Shown here one piece after another: positions 16,986 to 25,123 of a stretch of 25,123 nt of DNA. The notes beneath the pieces were generated by a model. That model did no database searches. It had not been told where the DNA came from and saw only the letters and a program-made list of their open reading frames with translations. This DNA comes from CAVQMC01 sp963713505 (GTDB lineage: Bacteria; Bacteroidota; Ignavibacteria; Ignavibacteriales; Ignavibacteriaceae): assembly GCA_963713505.1 (NCBI GenBank), contig CAVQMC010000010.1:1-25123 (forward strand). The letters are read 5' to 3'. Every line of letters begins with the position of its first letter. The stretch's first letter is position 1. The translations under genes were made by a program, and so were the position numbers.

Positions 16986-17825
16986 TTATCCTGCTAAAAA
17001 TTTTAAGAACGGAACTGCTTGTCCCAGGAAGAAAATCAATAATCCCCACAGAATCCATAAACCGAATACTAAAATATAATATTTAGTTGTTGATTTTGAT
17101 CCGAATAGTTTAGCCAATCCAATACTTGTAATAGCATAAGCCCAAATGCTAATAACATCTAGTTTTCCCAAAATAAATCCCGTAAATGTTGACTTATCTA
17201 CATCCATTAAGGAAGCTAAACTAACATCCTGTAAAAGTCTGCCCATAATTAATGATAAAATTGCTGCTAATATCACTTGAATCATGCTGATATATGCCGG
17301 CAGTCCGCTCGCTATCATAGCCGACACATAAGAACCTTCCCCTTTAAATACGAACCGTGAGAAAAGAAAGAAAACTCCGGAAATAATAAAGAAAATTATA
17401 AACCCAAAAATCAAAATAGAAACAGATTGAAATATGTAAGCTGTTATGCCTCTACCTTTTGCAAATCTATCTCTAACATTATTCATCTGCTGATCTGCCT
17501 GATCTTGAGTCATTTGTCCTTTCTTAACCATTTCATCAAAAGTTTCCTGAACCCTGGCAATTTGTTTTTCTTTAATTTGATAATAGATTTCTGAATTACT
17601 GGTTACAATAATTTGAGTAACAATAACTAAGAAAAGTAAAATTATAATTGGCAATAGCCAGTCAACTGTCTTTAAAGGAAACTTTGCAATTTTTTCGAAT
17701 GTTGTTGCAGGTTCGCTGAAAACCCCAATCATTTTATCGGAATGTGATAATTCTATTTCTTCAGGCTGGATCGATTCTCCGGATTCATTACTCTGATTTG
17801 GATCGTTTGTATCAAAGTTGTCCAT
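16986..17825 (-). CDS. Yip1-family integral membrane protein
   Basis: A 279-residue protein with an acidic, Asn/Ser-rich cytoplasmic N-terminus (about 1-28), then HSDKMIGVFSEPATTFEKIA, the usual opening of the bacterial YIP1 domain. Five hydrophobic segments follow (about 52-72, 126-152, 165-195, 205-235 and 247-275). A long soluble loop (about 76-122) rich in K, Q, E and R lies between the first two. Eukaryotic Yip1 proteins act in vesicle traffic, but bacterial members have no settled function, and some are linked to membrane or transport processes. The AGGAGGAG RBS is strong and fixes the ATG at 17825. The gene is monocistronic by layout, with a shared terminator at its 3' end. Confidence 0.85.
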   Translation of the reverse strand: MDNFDTNDPNQSNESGESIQPEEIELSHSDKMIGVFSEPATTFEKIAKFPLKTVDWLLPIIILLFLVIVTQIIVTSNSEIYYQIKEKQIARVQETFDEMVKKGQMTQDQADQQMNNVRDRFAKGRGITAYIFQSVSILIFGFIIFFIISGVFFLFSRFVFKGEGSYVSAMIASGLPAYISMIQVILAAILSLIMGRLLQDVSLASLMDVDKSTFTGFILGKLDVISIWAYAITSIGLAKLFGSKSTTKYYILVFGLWILWGLLIFFLGQAVPFLKFLAG

Positions 17826-18024
17826 TTAGCTCCTCCTCAGAATTTAAATAATATTTACAAAAAGTTATTTATAGTTTACTCAAAAGGCAATAAAAATCTA
17901 TTTATAATAATATTAAATTAATAATCCGAGCAAAGAGTTTATTTGTTTATTAAATTTGTAAATGAATTATTAAGACAAATTAATTGTTGATTTTTAACTA
18001 TTTACCGAGATAAGCGGGGAAGTT

Positions 18025-19397
18025 ATGAAAACTATTATAGAGCCCTTCAAAATTAAATCAGTTGAACCGATTAAATTTACAACAAAAGAAGAACGAATAA
18101 AAATATTAGAAAAAGCCGGTTATAATCCTTTTATGATCCATGCCGATGATGTTTTAATAGATCTTTTAACAGACAGCGGAACTTCTGCAATGAGCTCCAA
18201 ACAGTGGGCCGGAATTATGGACGGCGACGAATCTTATGCAGGTTCAAAAAGCTTTTATAGATTTGAAGAAATGGTGAATAAAATAACCGGCAAAAAATTT
18301 ATCATACCAACTCATCAAGGCAGAGCTGCAGAAAAGATTTTATTTTTTATTACAGGCGGAAAAGGAAAATATTTTCCCAACAACACTCACTTTGATACAA
18401 CCCGTGCTAATGTTGAATTTACAGAAGCAGAAGCTGTCGACTTATTAAATGAAACCGGAAAACATCCGGAAATTCGTGCAGACTTTAAAGGAAATATGGA
18501 TGTTGAAAAACTGGAATCATTTATAAAAGAAAAAGGTGCAGAAAATATTCCGCTTTGCATGATTACAGTTACAAACAATTCCGGCGGCGGTCAGCCTGTT
18601 TCTATGCAGAATATTAGGGAAGTAAAAGAAGTCTGTAAAAAATATAATATTCCTTTATTCCTGGATGCCTGCAGATTTGCAGAAAATGCTTACTTCATAA
18701 AGAAAAGAGAAAAAGGTTACGAAAATAAATCTTTATTGGAAATCGCTCAAGAAATGTTTTCTTATGCAGACGGCGCAACTATGAGTGCAAAGAAAGACGG
18801 ACTTGCAAATATCGGCGGCTTTCTTGCAATGAATGATGAAGAACTTGCATTGAAATGCAGGAATTTATTAATAGTTACCGAAGGATTTCCAACTTACGGA
18901 GGTTTAGCCGGAAGAGACCTTGAAGCAGTTGCACAAGGTTTGGAAGAAGTTCTCGATGAACATTATCTTCAATACAGAATTAGAAGTGTTGAATATCTCG
19001 GAGAAAAATTAGTTTCAAACGGAGTTCCGATTATTGAACCGCCAGGCGGACATGCAATTTATTTAGATGCTAAAAGATTTTTACCTAACATTCCGCAGGA
19101 ACAATTTCCCGGACAGGCAATTGTCGGAGAGCTTTATATTGAAGGCGGAATAAGAGGTGTTGAAATTGGAAGTGTTATGTTCGGTAAATATGATAAGAAT
19201 GGAAAATTAATTCCTCCTCCAATGGAGTTGGTTAGATTGCAATTCCAAGAAGAGTTTATACTCAAAGTCATATTGATTATGTTCTCGAAGTTATTCTTGA
19301 AGTTTTTAAGAATAGAGCTAAATTAAAAGGTTATAAAATTGTTTACGAAGCTCCAATGCTTCGTCATTTTACTGCAAGATTTGAAAAATTAACGTAA
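18025..19397 (+). CDS. tnaA: Tryptophanase (beta-eliminating lyase), one frame break
   Basis: A PLP enzyme of the tryptophanase/tyrosine phenol-lyase family. The PLP site is in MSAKKDG (K256/K257; the second lysine forms the Schiff base in the family). LTDSGTSAMS, PTHQGR and EGFPTYGGLAGRD are conserved. Three positions separate the two activities. Asp124 (HFDTT) is Thr in tyrosine phenol-lyase. Ile381 (GVEIGS) replaces its key Arg. The C-terminal LRHFTARF keeps the His of tryptophanase. Thus Trp to indole, pyruvate and ammonia is favoured. The first frame drifts off after VRL at 19239. One missing G there (TTG|CA for TTG-GCA) restores AIPRRVYTQSHIDYV to the TAA at 19395-19397, giving 457 residues. 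No TnaC-like leader peptide is visible upstream. The RBS is GCGGGGAAG. Confidence 0.88.
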
Positions 19398-19409
19398 ATG
19401 ATTTGTTAA

Positions 19410-19473
19410 AAACTTAGTGTTTCTAAGTGTCTAAAGAGGTAAACTGAAAGTGAATCAATTAGACACTAAGTTT
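19410..19473. repeat. Competing inverted repeats after tnaA
   Basis: AAACTTAGTGT (19410-19420) pairs perfectly with ACACTAAGTTT (19463-19473). Alternatively CTAAGTGTCTAA (19423-19434) pairs with TTAGACACTAAG (19459-19470) at 11 of 12 positions, so two mutually exclusive hairpins share one right arm. The left half is a near-duplicate of itself (CTTAGTGT / CTAAGTGT). It lies between the tnaA stop and the next gene. It may act as a terminator-like 3' element or be a member of a short intergenic repeat family. Confidence 0.45.
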
Positions 19474-19508
19474 ATTTAATTTTAAGCAAATTTAAATTAT
19501 ACAGAGAA

Positions 19509-20349
19509 ATGTACAAGATTAAAAAACTATACAACTTTTCTAATAAAAGACAAATTTGGAGTTTACTTCCAACAGAAAATAATTTATTAATTATTGAAGA
19601 ACGTGACAAAGAAAAAAAAGAAGTTTACTTCAATTGCATTAATATAATTTCCGGTAGAAGAAGTCTTTTACAAATCTGCAATTGGAAGAAAAATATTGGA
19701 TTGGAATTGAAACAGTTTACGACAATAAAATTTATTTCCACAAATTTGCAAAACCGGATATGCCCGGACATAAAGGAATAATTGCTTTTGATATTGATAC
19801 ACAGCAGGTTATTTGGGAAAATCCTGATCTTAAGTTTTTTATTCTTACATGATAATAAAGTTTATTGTTACACAACACTTTTTGAAGGCCGTGATTTTAA
19901 AGTATTAAACAGTGAAACAGGTGAAATTGAAAAAGAACTTGGATCGGATACAAACAAAATAAATGATATCAGGGAGAGAAGTAATGGAATCCGAAAGTTT
20001 TGAAGGTTATAAATTCACACAACCTTTCGATCCTGCAAATGAACCTGATCCGAGAATAAATAAGATAATCAGTGAACAAAAGACAAATTTTGTTATTTCA
20101 GGACAGGTTGAATTCATAAAATATGACGGCCTTTTGCTTTTTAATTTTTACGAAATTTTACAGAACGGTAAACTAAGAAATAACTTCAAAGCTGTTGATA
20201 TTGATTCCGGAAACATTATTTTTGATATTATATTGATAAATGAATCTCAAGCTTTTGTTCCCGATTCTTTTTTTGTTAAGAATGAGTTGATATTTATGCT
20301 GGTTGAAAATGTTAAGCTGATTGTCTGTTTAATTAAAAAAAATGAATAA
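19509..20349 (+). pseudogene. DUF4905-like protein, four frame breaks
   Basis: Three frames join into one protein of about 278 residues. The pieces are MYKIKKLYNFSNKRQIW to IISG (19509-19655), then EEVF, then TNLQLEEKYWIGIETVYDNK to IWENPDLKF (to about 19838), then LFLHDNKVYCYTTLFEGRDF to INDIRE (to about 19974), then VMESESFEGYKFTQPFDPAN to the end at 20349. Each junction is explained by one extra base, near 19656, 19669, 19840 (a T6 run) and 19975. Four +1 events also satisfy the overall length (841 - 4 = 837). The protein resembles DUF4905 of Bacteroidota and Ignavibacteria and has propeller-like strand repeats (KIYFH..., GIIAFDIDTQQVIWE). No function is known. It sits 21 nt before the AMMECR1 gene, probably in one operon. 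Confidence 0.65.
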
Positions 20350-20370
20350 GTTAAGACAAAGAGTAAAAGA

Positions 20371-20949
20371 ATGGAACTAAATGGAAATGAAAAAACCATC
20401 CTTCTAAAAGGTGCGCGCAATTCCATTGGCGCTTATTTAAAGTTGAATCCTGAAAGCGTTGTTGATTTAATTGAATACCCGAATTTAAGAATTAACGCCG
20501 GAGCCTTTGTTACTTTAAGAATTAATAATGAATTGAGAGGATGTATAGGATATATAATTAGTAAATTCTCTTTATTTCATACAGTCTGTGAAGCAGCAAA
20601 ACAAGCTGCATTTAAAGATCCGCGATTTTTTCCGCTAGATAAAGATGAATTCGATAAAATCAATATTGAAATATCAGTTTTGACTCCACCGCAGCCTATT
20701 ACATCTTATGAAGAAATAGAAATTGGTAAACATGGTTTGATTCTGGAAGAAAAAGGAACCAGAGCATTATTGCTGCCCCAAGTAGCTGTTGAAAATAATT
20801 ATAATACGGAACAATTTTTAACTGCATTGTGTGAAAAAGGAAGAATTAGATCCGATATTTGGAAAGAAAAAATGCTGAAGCTGAATGTCTTTGAAGCTAT
20901 TATTTTTTCTGAAGAATTTAAGAGAGAAGAAAGTTATGAAAAACATTAG
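20371..20949 (+). CDS. amrA: AMMECR1-domain protein (AmmeMemoRadiSam system protein A)
   Basis: A 192-residue AMMECR1-family protein with the signature LRGCIG (55-60, Cys58) and the conserved PRFFPL and SVLTPPQPI segments. In bacteria and archaea, AMMECR1, MEMO and a radical SAM protein often occur together (the AmmeMemoRadiSam system), whose reaction is still not established; a nucleic acid or other modification has been proposed. Here the last 14 nt overlap the start of the MEMO gene, so the two are translationally coupled and probably act together. The gene for the radical SAM partner is not in the window. The ATG follows the DUF4905 gene by 21 nt; an AGAGTAAAAGA stretch is a fair RBS. Confidence 0.88.
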   Translation: MELNGNEKTILLKGARNSIGAYLKLNPESVVDLIEYPNLRINAGAFVTLRINNELRGCIGYIISKFSLFHTVCEAAKQAAFKDPRFFPLDKDEFDKINIEISVLTPPQPITSYEEIEIGKHGLILEEKGTRALLLPQVAVENNYNTEQFLTALCEKGRIRSDIWKEKMLKLNVFEAIIFSEEFKREESYEKH

Positions 20950-21754
20950 AAAACCTGCTGTTGCAGGAATGTTTTATCCTTCCGGTTCACAAAAACTAAA
21001 AGATGAAATTGAATTATTGTTGTCTGTTTCCGATCCAAAAGAAAATATAGAAAATGTTTTTGGAATTATTTCTCCGCATGCCGGTTATATATATTCAGGC
21101 AGAACTGCAGCCTACGGATTTAATTTACTAAAAAATAAAAATATAAAAACAGTTGTAATAATTTCTCCAAGCCATAGAGAATATTTTCCGGGAATTTCTA
21201 TTTATGACGGCGACGGATATGAAACACCTTTGGGCTTTGTTCCGGTTAATCAGGAAATGACCATCAAAATTATTTCCAAGGCTAAATCCATTTTCAGAAG
21301 TTCCAAAGGCCACCGTGATGAACATGCAATAGAAGTCCAAATTCCTTTTCTTCAAACTGTTTTAAATGATTTCTCGATTGTTCCTATCGTAATGGGAGAC
21401 CAAAGTAGTATTTATGTTAATGAACTTGCCGATATGTTAGCTGATTCTGTTGATGAAAATACAGTAATAGTTTCAAGTTCAGATCTTTCACATTATTATA
21501 CTCATGAAGAAGCAAACAGATTGGATTCTGTTATAGAAGAAAGAATAAACGATTTTGATTTTAATTCTCTCCAAAAAGATTTTGATTTAAGGAATTGTGA
21601 AGCCTGCGGAGGCGGACCTATTTTAAGTATGATGAAAGCTGCGAATAAATTAAATAAAAAACATTCCAAAGTATTACATAGAACCGATTCGGCTTACACC
21701 TCGGGAGATTATTCACAGGTTGTCGGTTATCTTTCCGCTGTTATATACGGGTAA
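20936..21754 (+). CDS. amrB: MEMO1-family protein (AmmeMemoRadiSam system protein B)
   Basis: A 272-residue member of the MEMO family, related in fold to extradiol ring-cleavage dioxygenases. The usual metal or active-site residues are present: His48 (SPHAGY), His80 (SPSHRE), His186 (SSDLSHYYTH) and Cys224 (CEACGGGPI), matching human MEMO1 His49, His81, His192 and Cys244. The sequence opens with IRKPAVAGMFYP, which is the family's true N-terminus, so ATG 20936 is chosen although the frame is open further upstream. AGAGAAGAAAG just before it serves as an RBS. It overlaps the AMMECR1 gene by 14 nt and is followed after 3 nt by the DUF2520 gene. Human MEMO1 is proposed to bind copper; the bacterial role is unknown. 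Confidence 0.9.
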   Translation: MKNIRKPAVAGMFYPSGSQKLKDEIELLLSVSDPKENIENVFGIISPHAGYIYSGRTAAYGFNLLKNKNIKTVVIISPSHREYFPGISIYDGDGYETPLGFVPVNQEMTIKIISKAKSIFRSSKGHRDEHAIEVQIPFLQTVLNDFSIVPIVMGDQSSIYVNELADMLADSVDENTVIVSSSDLSHYYTHEEANRLDSVIEERINDFDFNSLQKDFDLRNCEACGGGPILSMMKAANKLNKKHSKVLHRTDSAYTSGDYSQVVGYLSAVIYG

Positions 21755-21757
21755 TTA

Positions 21758-22663
21758 TTGTATTCAAAAAAAACAAATATAGCTTTTATCGGTGCTGGGA
21801 AAATAGCTTACTCATTAATTTCAGCTCTAAAGGCAAATAATTATAATGTTGTTTCAGTTATTAGTAAACACAATAATTCTGCAAGAAAGCTTGCTTTAAA
21901 ATTTAAGATTAAATTTTATTCTGATAAAATTGAAGATATTCCGCAAAATGTAAAAATAATATTTTTATCTGTACCTGACAGTCAAATTGAAATTACTGCA
22001 AAAAAAATTGCGGAATTAAACATTAACACTAAAGATAAATTGTTTATTCATCTCTCAGGCTCTTTAAATGTTGATTCGCTAAAATCATTATCCAAAAGAA
22101 ATGCAAAAACCGCTTCATTTCATATAATGCAGACATTTCCTAACAAAGAAATAGCAAAGATTAAAGATTCTTATACGGCAGTAGAATGCAATGATGTTCA
22201 ATCTTTTAATTATCTAATGAGATTAGCTGAAAATTTGAAACTGAAACCAATTAAATTAAATTCTGAAGCAAAAGTTTATTATCATTTGGCAGGTGTTTTT
22301 GCTGCAAATTTTTTAACTGGAAATTTATTTAATTCCGATAAAATTTTCCGAAATACCGAATCAAAAAAAGTTAATGTTTTAGAAGTAATGAAGCCGATAA
22401 TTGATTCAACTTTGAATAACATTAATAAAAATGGATTTACAAACTCGCTTTCCGGACCAATTGAAAGAGGGGATTATTTAACAGTTAAAAATCATATTAA
22501 AGCAATTAAAAAAGACAATAGCTTACTTCTTAATTATTTAATACAAAGTATAAATCTACTTGAAATTCGAAAAAAGAAAAAATCAAAACTAAATGAAGAT
22601 CATTTAAAATTAAACAATCTTTTAAATGATGAATTAAAAAAATGTATTGAAAAACTTACATGA
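21758..22663 (+). CDS. Rossmann-like and DUF2520 domain protein
   Basis: A 301-residue protein with an N-terminal NAD(P)-binding Rossmann domain (GAGKIA, 12-17, in NIAFIGAGKIA) related to 6-phosphogluconate and ketopantoate reductases, and a C-terminal all-helical DUF2520 domain (about 130-260). Conserved motifs are HLSGSLNVDSL, SFHIMQTFP and a GPIERGDYLTV segment (about 230-240). It is predicted to be an oxidoreductase of unknown substrate. The start is a TTG only 3 nt after the MEMO stop; no ATG lies between it and the Rossmann motif, so TTG (read as Met) is the best choice and suggests translational coupling. The C-terminus is unusually basic (EIRKKKKSKLN). It is the last gene of the cluster and converges on the phosphate transporter. 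Confidence 0.85.
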   Translation: MYSKKTNIAFIGAGKIAYSLISALKANNYNVVSVISKHNNSARKLALKFKIKFYSDKIEDIPQNVKIIFLSVPDSQIEITAKKIAELNINTKDKLFIHLSGSLNVDSLKSLSKRNAKTASFHIMQTFPNKEIAKIKDSYTAVECNDVQSFNYLMRLAENLKLKPIKLNSEAKVYYHLAGVFAANFLTGNLFNSDKIFRNTESKKVNVLEVMKPIIDSTLNNINKNGFTNSLSGPIERGDYLTVKNHIKAIKKDNSLLLNYLIQSINLLEIRKKKKSKLNEDHLKLNNLLNDELKKCIEKLT

Positions 22664-22684
22664 GATTAAAACAATTTTATTACA

Positions 22685-23665
22685 TTAGCTAAAAATAAAA
22701 TAAAATAATGCTGAAAAAATTGCCGATAAAGGAATAGTTAAAACCCACGCCCAAAGAATATTACGAGCAACTCCCCATCTGACTGCAGAAAATCTTCTTG
22801 TCGAACCAACACCAATTATTGCTCCGGTAATTGTATGAGTTGTACTTACCGGAATTCCCAATAAAGTTGCAAAAATAATTGTTAAACCGGATGATGTTTC
22901 AGCACTGAATCCACCGAAAGGACTTAATTTTGTAACTCTCATCCCAAGTGTTTTAATAACCTTCCAGCCTCCTATTAATGTACCTAAAGCAATTACTGTA
23001 TAACTGCAGAAATATAACCCAATCAGGGACATAAAATGTATCGCCTAAAAGTTTATTGGTAAAAAGTACTATGGTAATAATACCTATTGTTTTTTGTGCA
23101 TCATTTGAACCATGACTTAAACTAAAAAGTGCAGAGGATACAAGCTGGAATTTCCGAAAATAATTATCCACTTTATATGGAGATTTATTTCTTACTATCC
23201 ATAATGTTATAACTGAAAAAATATAAGCGAATACAAATCCTAAAATTGGCGCGAGGAAAATAAATATAATTACTTTTGTATAACCGGATACAATAATTGC
23301 TGCGAAATCCTGCTTTTGCTAATCCGGCACCTCCGTAGCCTCCGATTATAGAATGAGAAACACTAATTGGCAGACCAAAGTGTGTGGCGGATGCTGTTAA
23401 AATTATTGCTCCTAATTAAACCGGATAAAATAACTACATTATCAACAATTGAAACATCAACAATTCCTTTTCCGATCGTTGTTGCAACACTTACTCCGAA
23501 TAGAAAAGCAGCAATAAAATTAAAACCAGCTGCCCAAATAACCGCCTGCAGTGGAGTTAAAACTCTGGTTGATACAATTGTTGCAATAGAATTTGCCGCA
23601 TCATTCATTCCATTATAGAAATCAAAAACTAAGGCAAGGATAATAATGATTAGAGGGAATAACAT
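22685..23665 (-). pseudogene. pit: PiT-family inorganic phosphate transporter, three frame breaks
   Basis: The rebuilt protein is about 325 residues, with the PiT repeats in both halves. The N half has FDFYNGMNDAANSIATIVS and, after a break, LPISVSHSIIGGYGGAG. The C half has SHGSNDAQKTIGIITIV and IPVSTTHTITGAIIGVG. Breaks of one extra base each lie near 23414 (LSGLI|GAIILTASATHF), near 23310 (AKAGF|AAIIVSGYTK) and near 23012 (PDWVIF|CSYTVIALG). With these repaired, about ten transmembrane segments are expected and the length fits (981 - 3 = 978). The role is low-affinity phosphate uptake driven by cations, across the inner membrane. It follows the DUF47 gene by 3 nt, the standard arrangement. 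All signature motifs survive, so the gene is very likely intact in the cell. Confidence 0.85.
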
Positions 23666-23668
23666 AAT

Positions 23669-24280
23669 TTAAGCGTTCTTAATGAAGATTGATAAAATAA
23701 CATTTGCAGTTGATTGGCATCTATCAGATGTATTCTCAAGTATATCCAAAATTTCTTTTCTCTTAATTAGATCAATTGGATCTGTGGGATTTTCAAAAAG
23801 TTCCTTTATAGCCTGCTGATAAATTTTATCTGCTTCAGATTCCAGGCTTTTTACAGCCTTCATTTCATTTACACTTTTAATCTTTAAATCCGAAATTGCT
23901 TTATCTAATTCGTTTATTTGCTGACGAACAATAGAAGTAAGTTCTTCTGCATATTTTATTTTATGATGAATATTGAAAATATCAAGTCGAACCGAGGCTG
24001 CTAGAAGCATATCACTTATATTATCAAGTCTTTTAATCAAAGCAAAAATATCTTCTCTATCGAATGGAGTTATGTAAGTTTTATTTAATCTTTTAACAAC
24101 TTTAGAGGAAATTTCATCGCAGCGAACTTCTAGCGGTTTTATTTTTAATATAAGACTTTTATCAATTTGTTCTCCCGAAAAAAGCTGATGTACATAAGTT
24201 GCCATTTCACTTATATGTGAAATCATTTCCTTAAAATTATCAAAATATTTTTCTTCTTTGGGTAATAATTTCTTGAACAT
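23669..24280 (-). CDS. DUF47 family (PhoU-like) protein
   Basis: A 203-residue all-helical protein of the DUF47/TIGR00153 family, which resembles PhoU and is usually encoded next to PiT phosphate transporters. Visible marks are the opening FKKLLPKEEKYFDNFKEM, CDEISSKVVKRLNKTYITPFDREDI (metal-cluster-like E/D pattern at about 53-78) and the closing DLIKRKEILDILENTSDRCQSTANVI segment with its E..D motif (about 170-196). PhoU-like proteins bind metal ions and regulate their transporter, and the 3-nt gap to the pit gene supports that here. The ATG at 24280 has only a weak RBS. The region upstream is shared with glycyl-tRNA synthetase, which diverges. Confidence 0.9.
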   Translation of the reverse strand: MFKKLLPKEEKYFDNFKEMISHISEMATYVHQLFSGEQIDKSLILKIKPLEVRCDEISSKVVKRLNKTYITPFDREDIFALIKRLDNISDMLLAASVRLDIFNIHHKIKYAEELTSIVRQQINELDKAISDLKIKSVNEMKAVKSLESEADKIYQQAIKELFENPTDPIDLIKRKEILDILENTSDRCQSTANVILSIFIKNA

Positions 24281-24468
24281 TTTTAGACCAATATTATATT
24301 ATTATTAATTCTTCCAAAAATATAGATTTTAATAATAATAACTAAGTGGTTTTAAATTTTTTATTAATAAAAACCAAATTTTTTGAAAAATGGGAAATTT
24401 CTTATAAGTTTGATTCCAATTTTCCTATTTTTGCAGATATTATTTAATTAAGGAGGCAGGACTTTTTC

Positions 24469-25123
24469 ATGCAGAATAATAAGAAAAACGATGTTTTAGA
24501 TAAAATTGTATCTCTTTCTAAAAGAAGGGGATTTGTTTTTCAGTCAAGTGAAATTTACGGCGGATTAAACGGCTGCTGGGATTATGGCCCGCTTGGAGTT
24601 GAACTTCTTAAAAATATAAAAGAAGAATGGTGGAAGTTTATGACCTACCGCGAAAATATTGAAGGATTGGATGCTTCTATTTTAATGCATCCAAAAGTTT
24701 GGGAAGCTTCCGGTCATGTGGAAAATTTTACAGATCCGATGATTGACTGCAAACAATGTAAATCCAGATTTCGTTTAGATACTTTAGCCGATAACATTAA
24801 TGAAAAGAAAAAAGGTAAGGCCTTACAGGCTCTAAAAGAAAGTATAGCTGAGGATGAAAATTTATTAAAAACATTGGAATCAATTTCAGGCAGTAAAGAT
24901 GATAGTGATGAAGTATTTAGTGATATATTGGAAAATAAAGATTTAGGTCCAAAACTTCTTGCAGAATTAAATTGTCCGCAATGCGGAAATAAAAATACTT
25001 TTACGGCTGCAAGGCAGTTCAATTTAATGTTCAAAACATTTATTGGTCCGGTTGAAGATTCCGGTGCGGTTGTTTATCTAAGACCTGAAACCGCACAGGG
25101 GATTTTTGTAAACTTTTTAAATG
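24469..25123 (+). CDS. glyS: Glycyl-tRNA synthetase, 5' part (runs off the window)
   Basis: The first 218 codons of a class II, alpha2-type (eukaryote/archaea-like) glycyl-tRNA synthetase, which charges tRNA-Gly with glycine. Recognisable parts are VSLSKRRGFVFQSSEIYGGL, CWDYGPLGVELL, LMHPKVWEASGHVENF with DPMIDC, and the motif 2 region LRPETAQGIF just before the window edge. Two cysteine pairs, CKQC (about 91-94) and CPQC (about 168-171), could form a zinc site. The 75 residues between them are acidic and variable. The frame stays open to the last base with no break. AGGAGG at 24451-24456 lies 12 nt before the ATG, slightly far but the only strong RBS. TATTTTTG at 24426-24433 fits the Bacteroidota -7 consensus, but no well-spaced -33 box was found. 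Confidence 0.92.
   Translation, partial: MQNNKKNDVLDKIVSLSKRRGFVFQSSEIYGGLNGCWDYGPLGVELLKNIKEEWWKFMTYRENIEGLDASILMHPKVWEASGHVENFTDPMIDCKQCKSRFRLDTLADNINEKKKGKALQALKESIAEDENLLKTLESISGSKDDSDEVFSDILENKDLGPKLLAELNCPQCGNKNTFTAARQFNLMFKTFIGPVEDSGAVVYLRPETAQGIFVNFLN

Noticed and set aside
17826..18024. TnaC-type leader peptide before tryptophanase
   Set aside because: No short ORF with a central Trp and a stop close to the gene could be read in the 199-nt upstream region.
18025..19397. Tyrosine phenol-lyase
   Set aside because: Residues at the positions of TPL Thr124, Arg381 and Phe448 are Asp, Ile and His, as in tryptophanase.
20885..20935. Upstream start for the MEMO gene
   Set aside because: The extra 17 residues overlap the AMMECR1 coding region and precede the conserved N-terminus; ATG 20936 has a better RBS.
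24281..24468. T-box or other riboswitch before glyS
   Set aside because: Small AT-rich hairpins exist, but no T-box sequence, specifier loop or terminator is visible.

Overview
The window looks like a chromosome segment from an AT-rich member of the Bacteroidota/Ignavibacteria side of the tree. The best marker is the C-terminus of the protein encoded at 4333-6427 (minus). It carries a type IX secretion (T9SS) sorting domain with the NYPNPFNPSTT signature that is common in Ignavibacteria and relatives. Supporting markers are a periplasmic double-propeller histidine kinase, an ADP-forming acetate-CoA ligase, a DUF4905 protein and strong RBSs of the AGGAGG type. No tRNA, rRNA, CRISPR array, transposase or phage gene was seen.

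Layout. 1-2898 is a minus-strand run: a WG-repeat protein, a small frame-broken protein, an alpha/beta hydrolase and a YccU-type CoA-binding protein. 3213-4225 holds a small membrane protein whose 3' end overlaps that of a broken, secreted DUF1579-like protein. 4333-10377 (minus) is a sensory and secretion block: double-propeller sensor kinase, NarL-type response regulator, then a secreted FG-GAP/UnbV/PKD protein with a T9SS tail. 10582-12636 (plus) is the ADP-forming acyl-CoA ligase. 12740-13738 (minus) is a K+ channel with an RCK domain. 13872-16940 (plus) is a lipoprotein followed by priA, closed by a clear terminator shared with a Yip1-family membrane protein (16986-17825, minus). 18025-22663 (plus) is tryptophanase, then a tight cluster of DUF4905, AMMECR1, MEMO and a DUF2520 Rossmann protein. 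22685-24280 (minus) is a DUF47 (PhoU-like) gene and a PiT phosphate transporter. The window ends inside glycyl-tRNA synthetase.

Two things stand out. First, seven genes carry at least 14 single-base frame breaks, and 12 of these are +1 insertions, often in short homopolymers. In each case the homologous protein continues intact in the next frame. This looks like uncorrected, insertion-biased sequencing error rather than gene decay, so I describe those genes as reconstructed units. Second, a G-rich 12-mer (CAA[A/T]TTGGGGGA) occurs in only two intergenic places, about 80-100 bp upstream of the sensor kinase and of the secreted FG-GAP gene, in the same orientation. It is a candidate operator that would tie the two-component system to its own gene and to the secreted protein. 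A nested, 72-nt, three-tier hairpin lies directly after the FG-GAP gene and is not explained by any gene.
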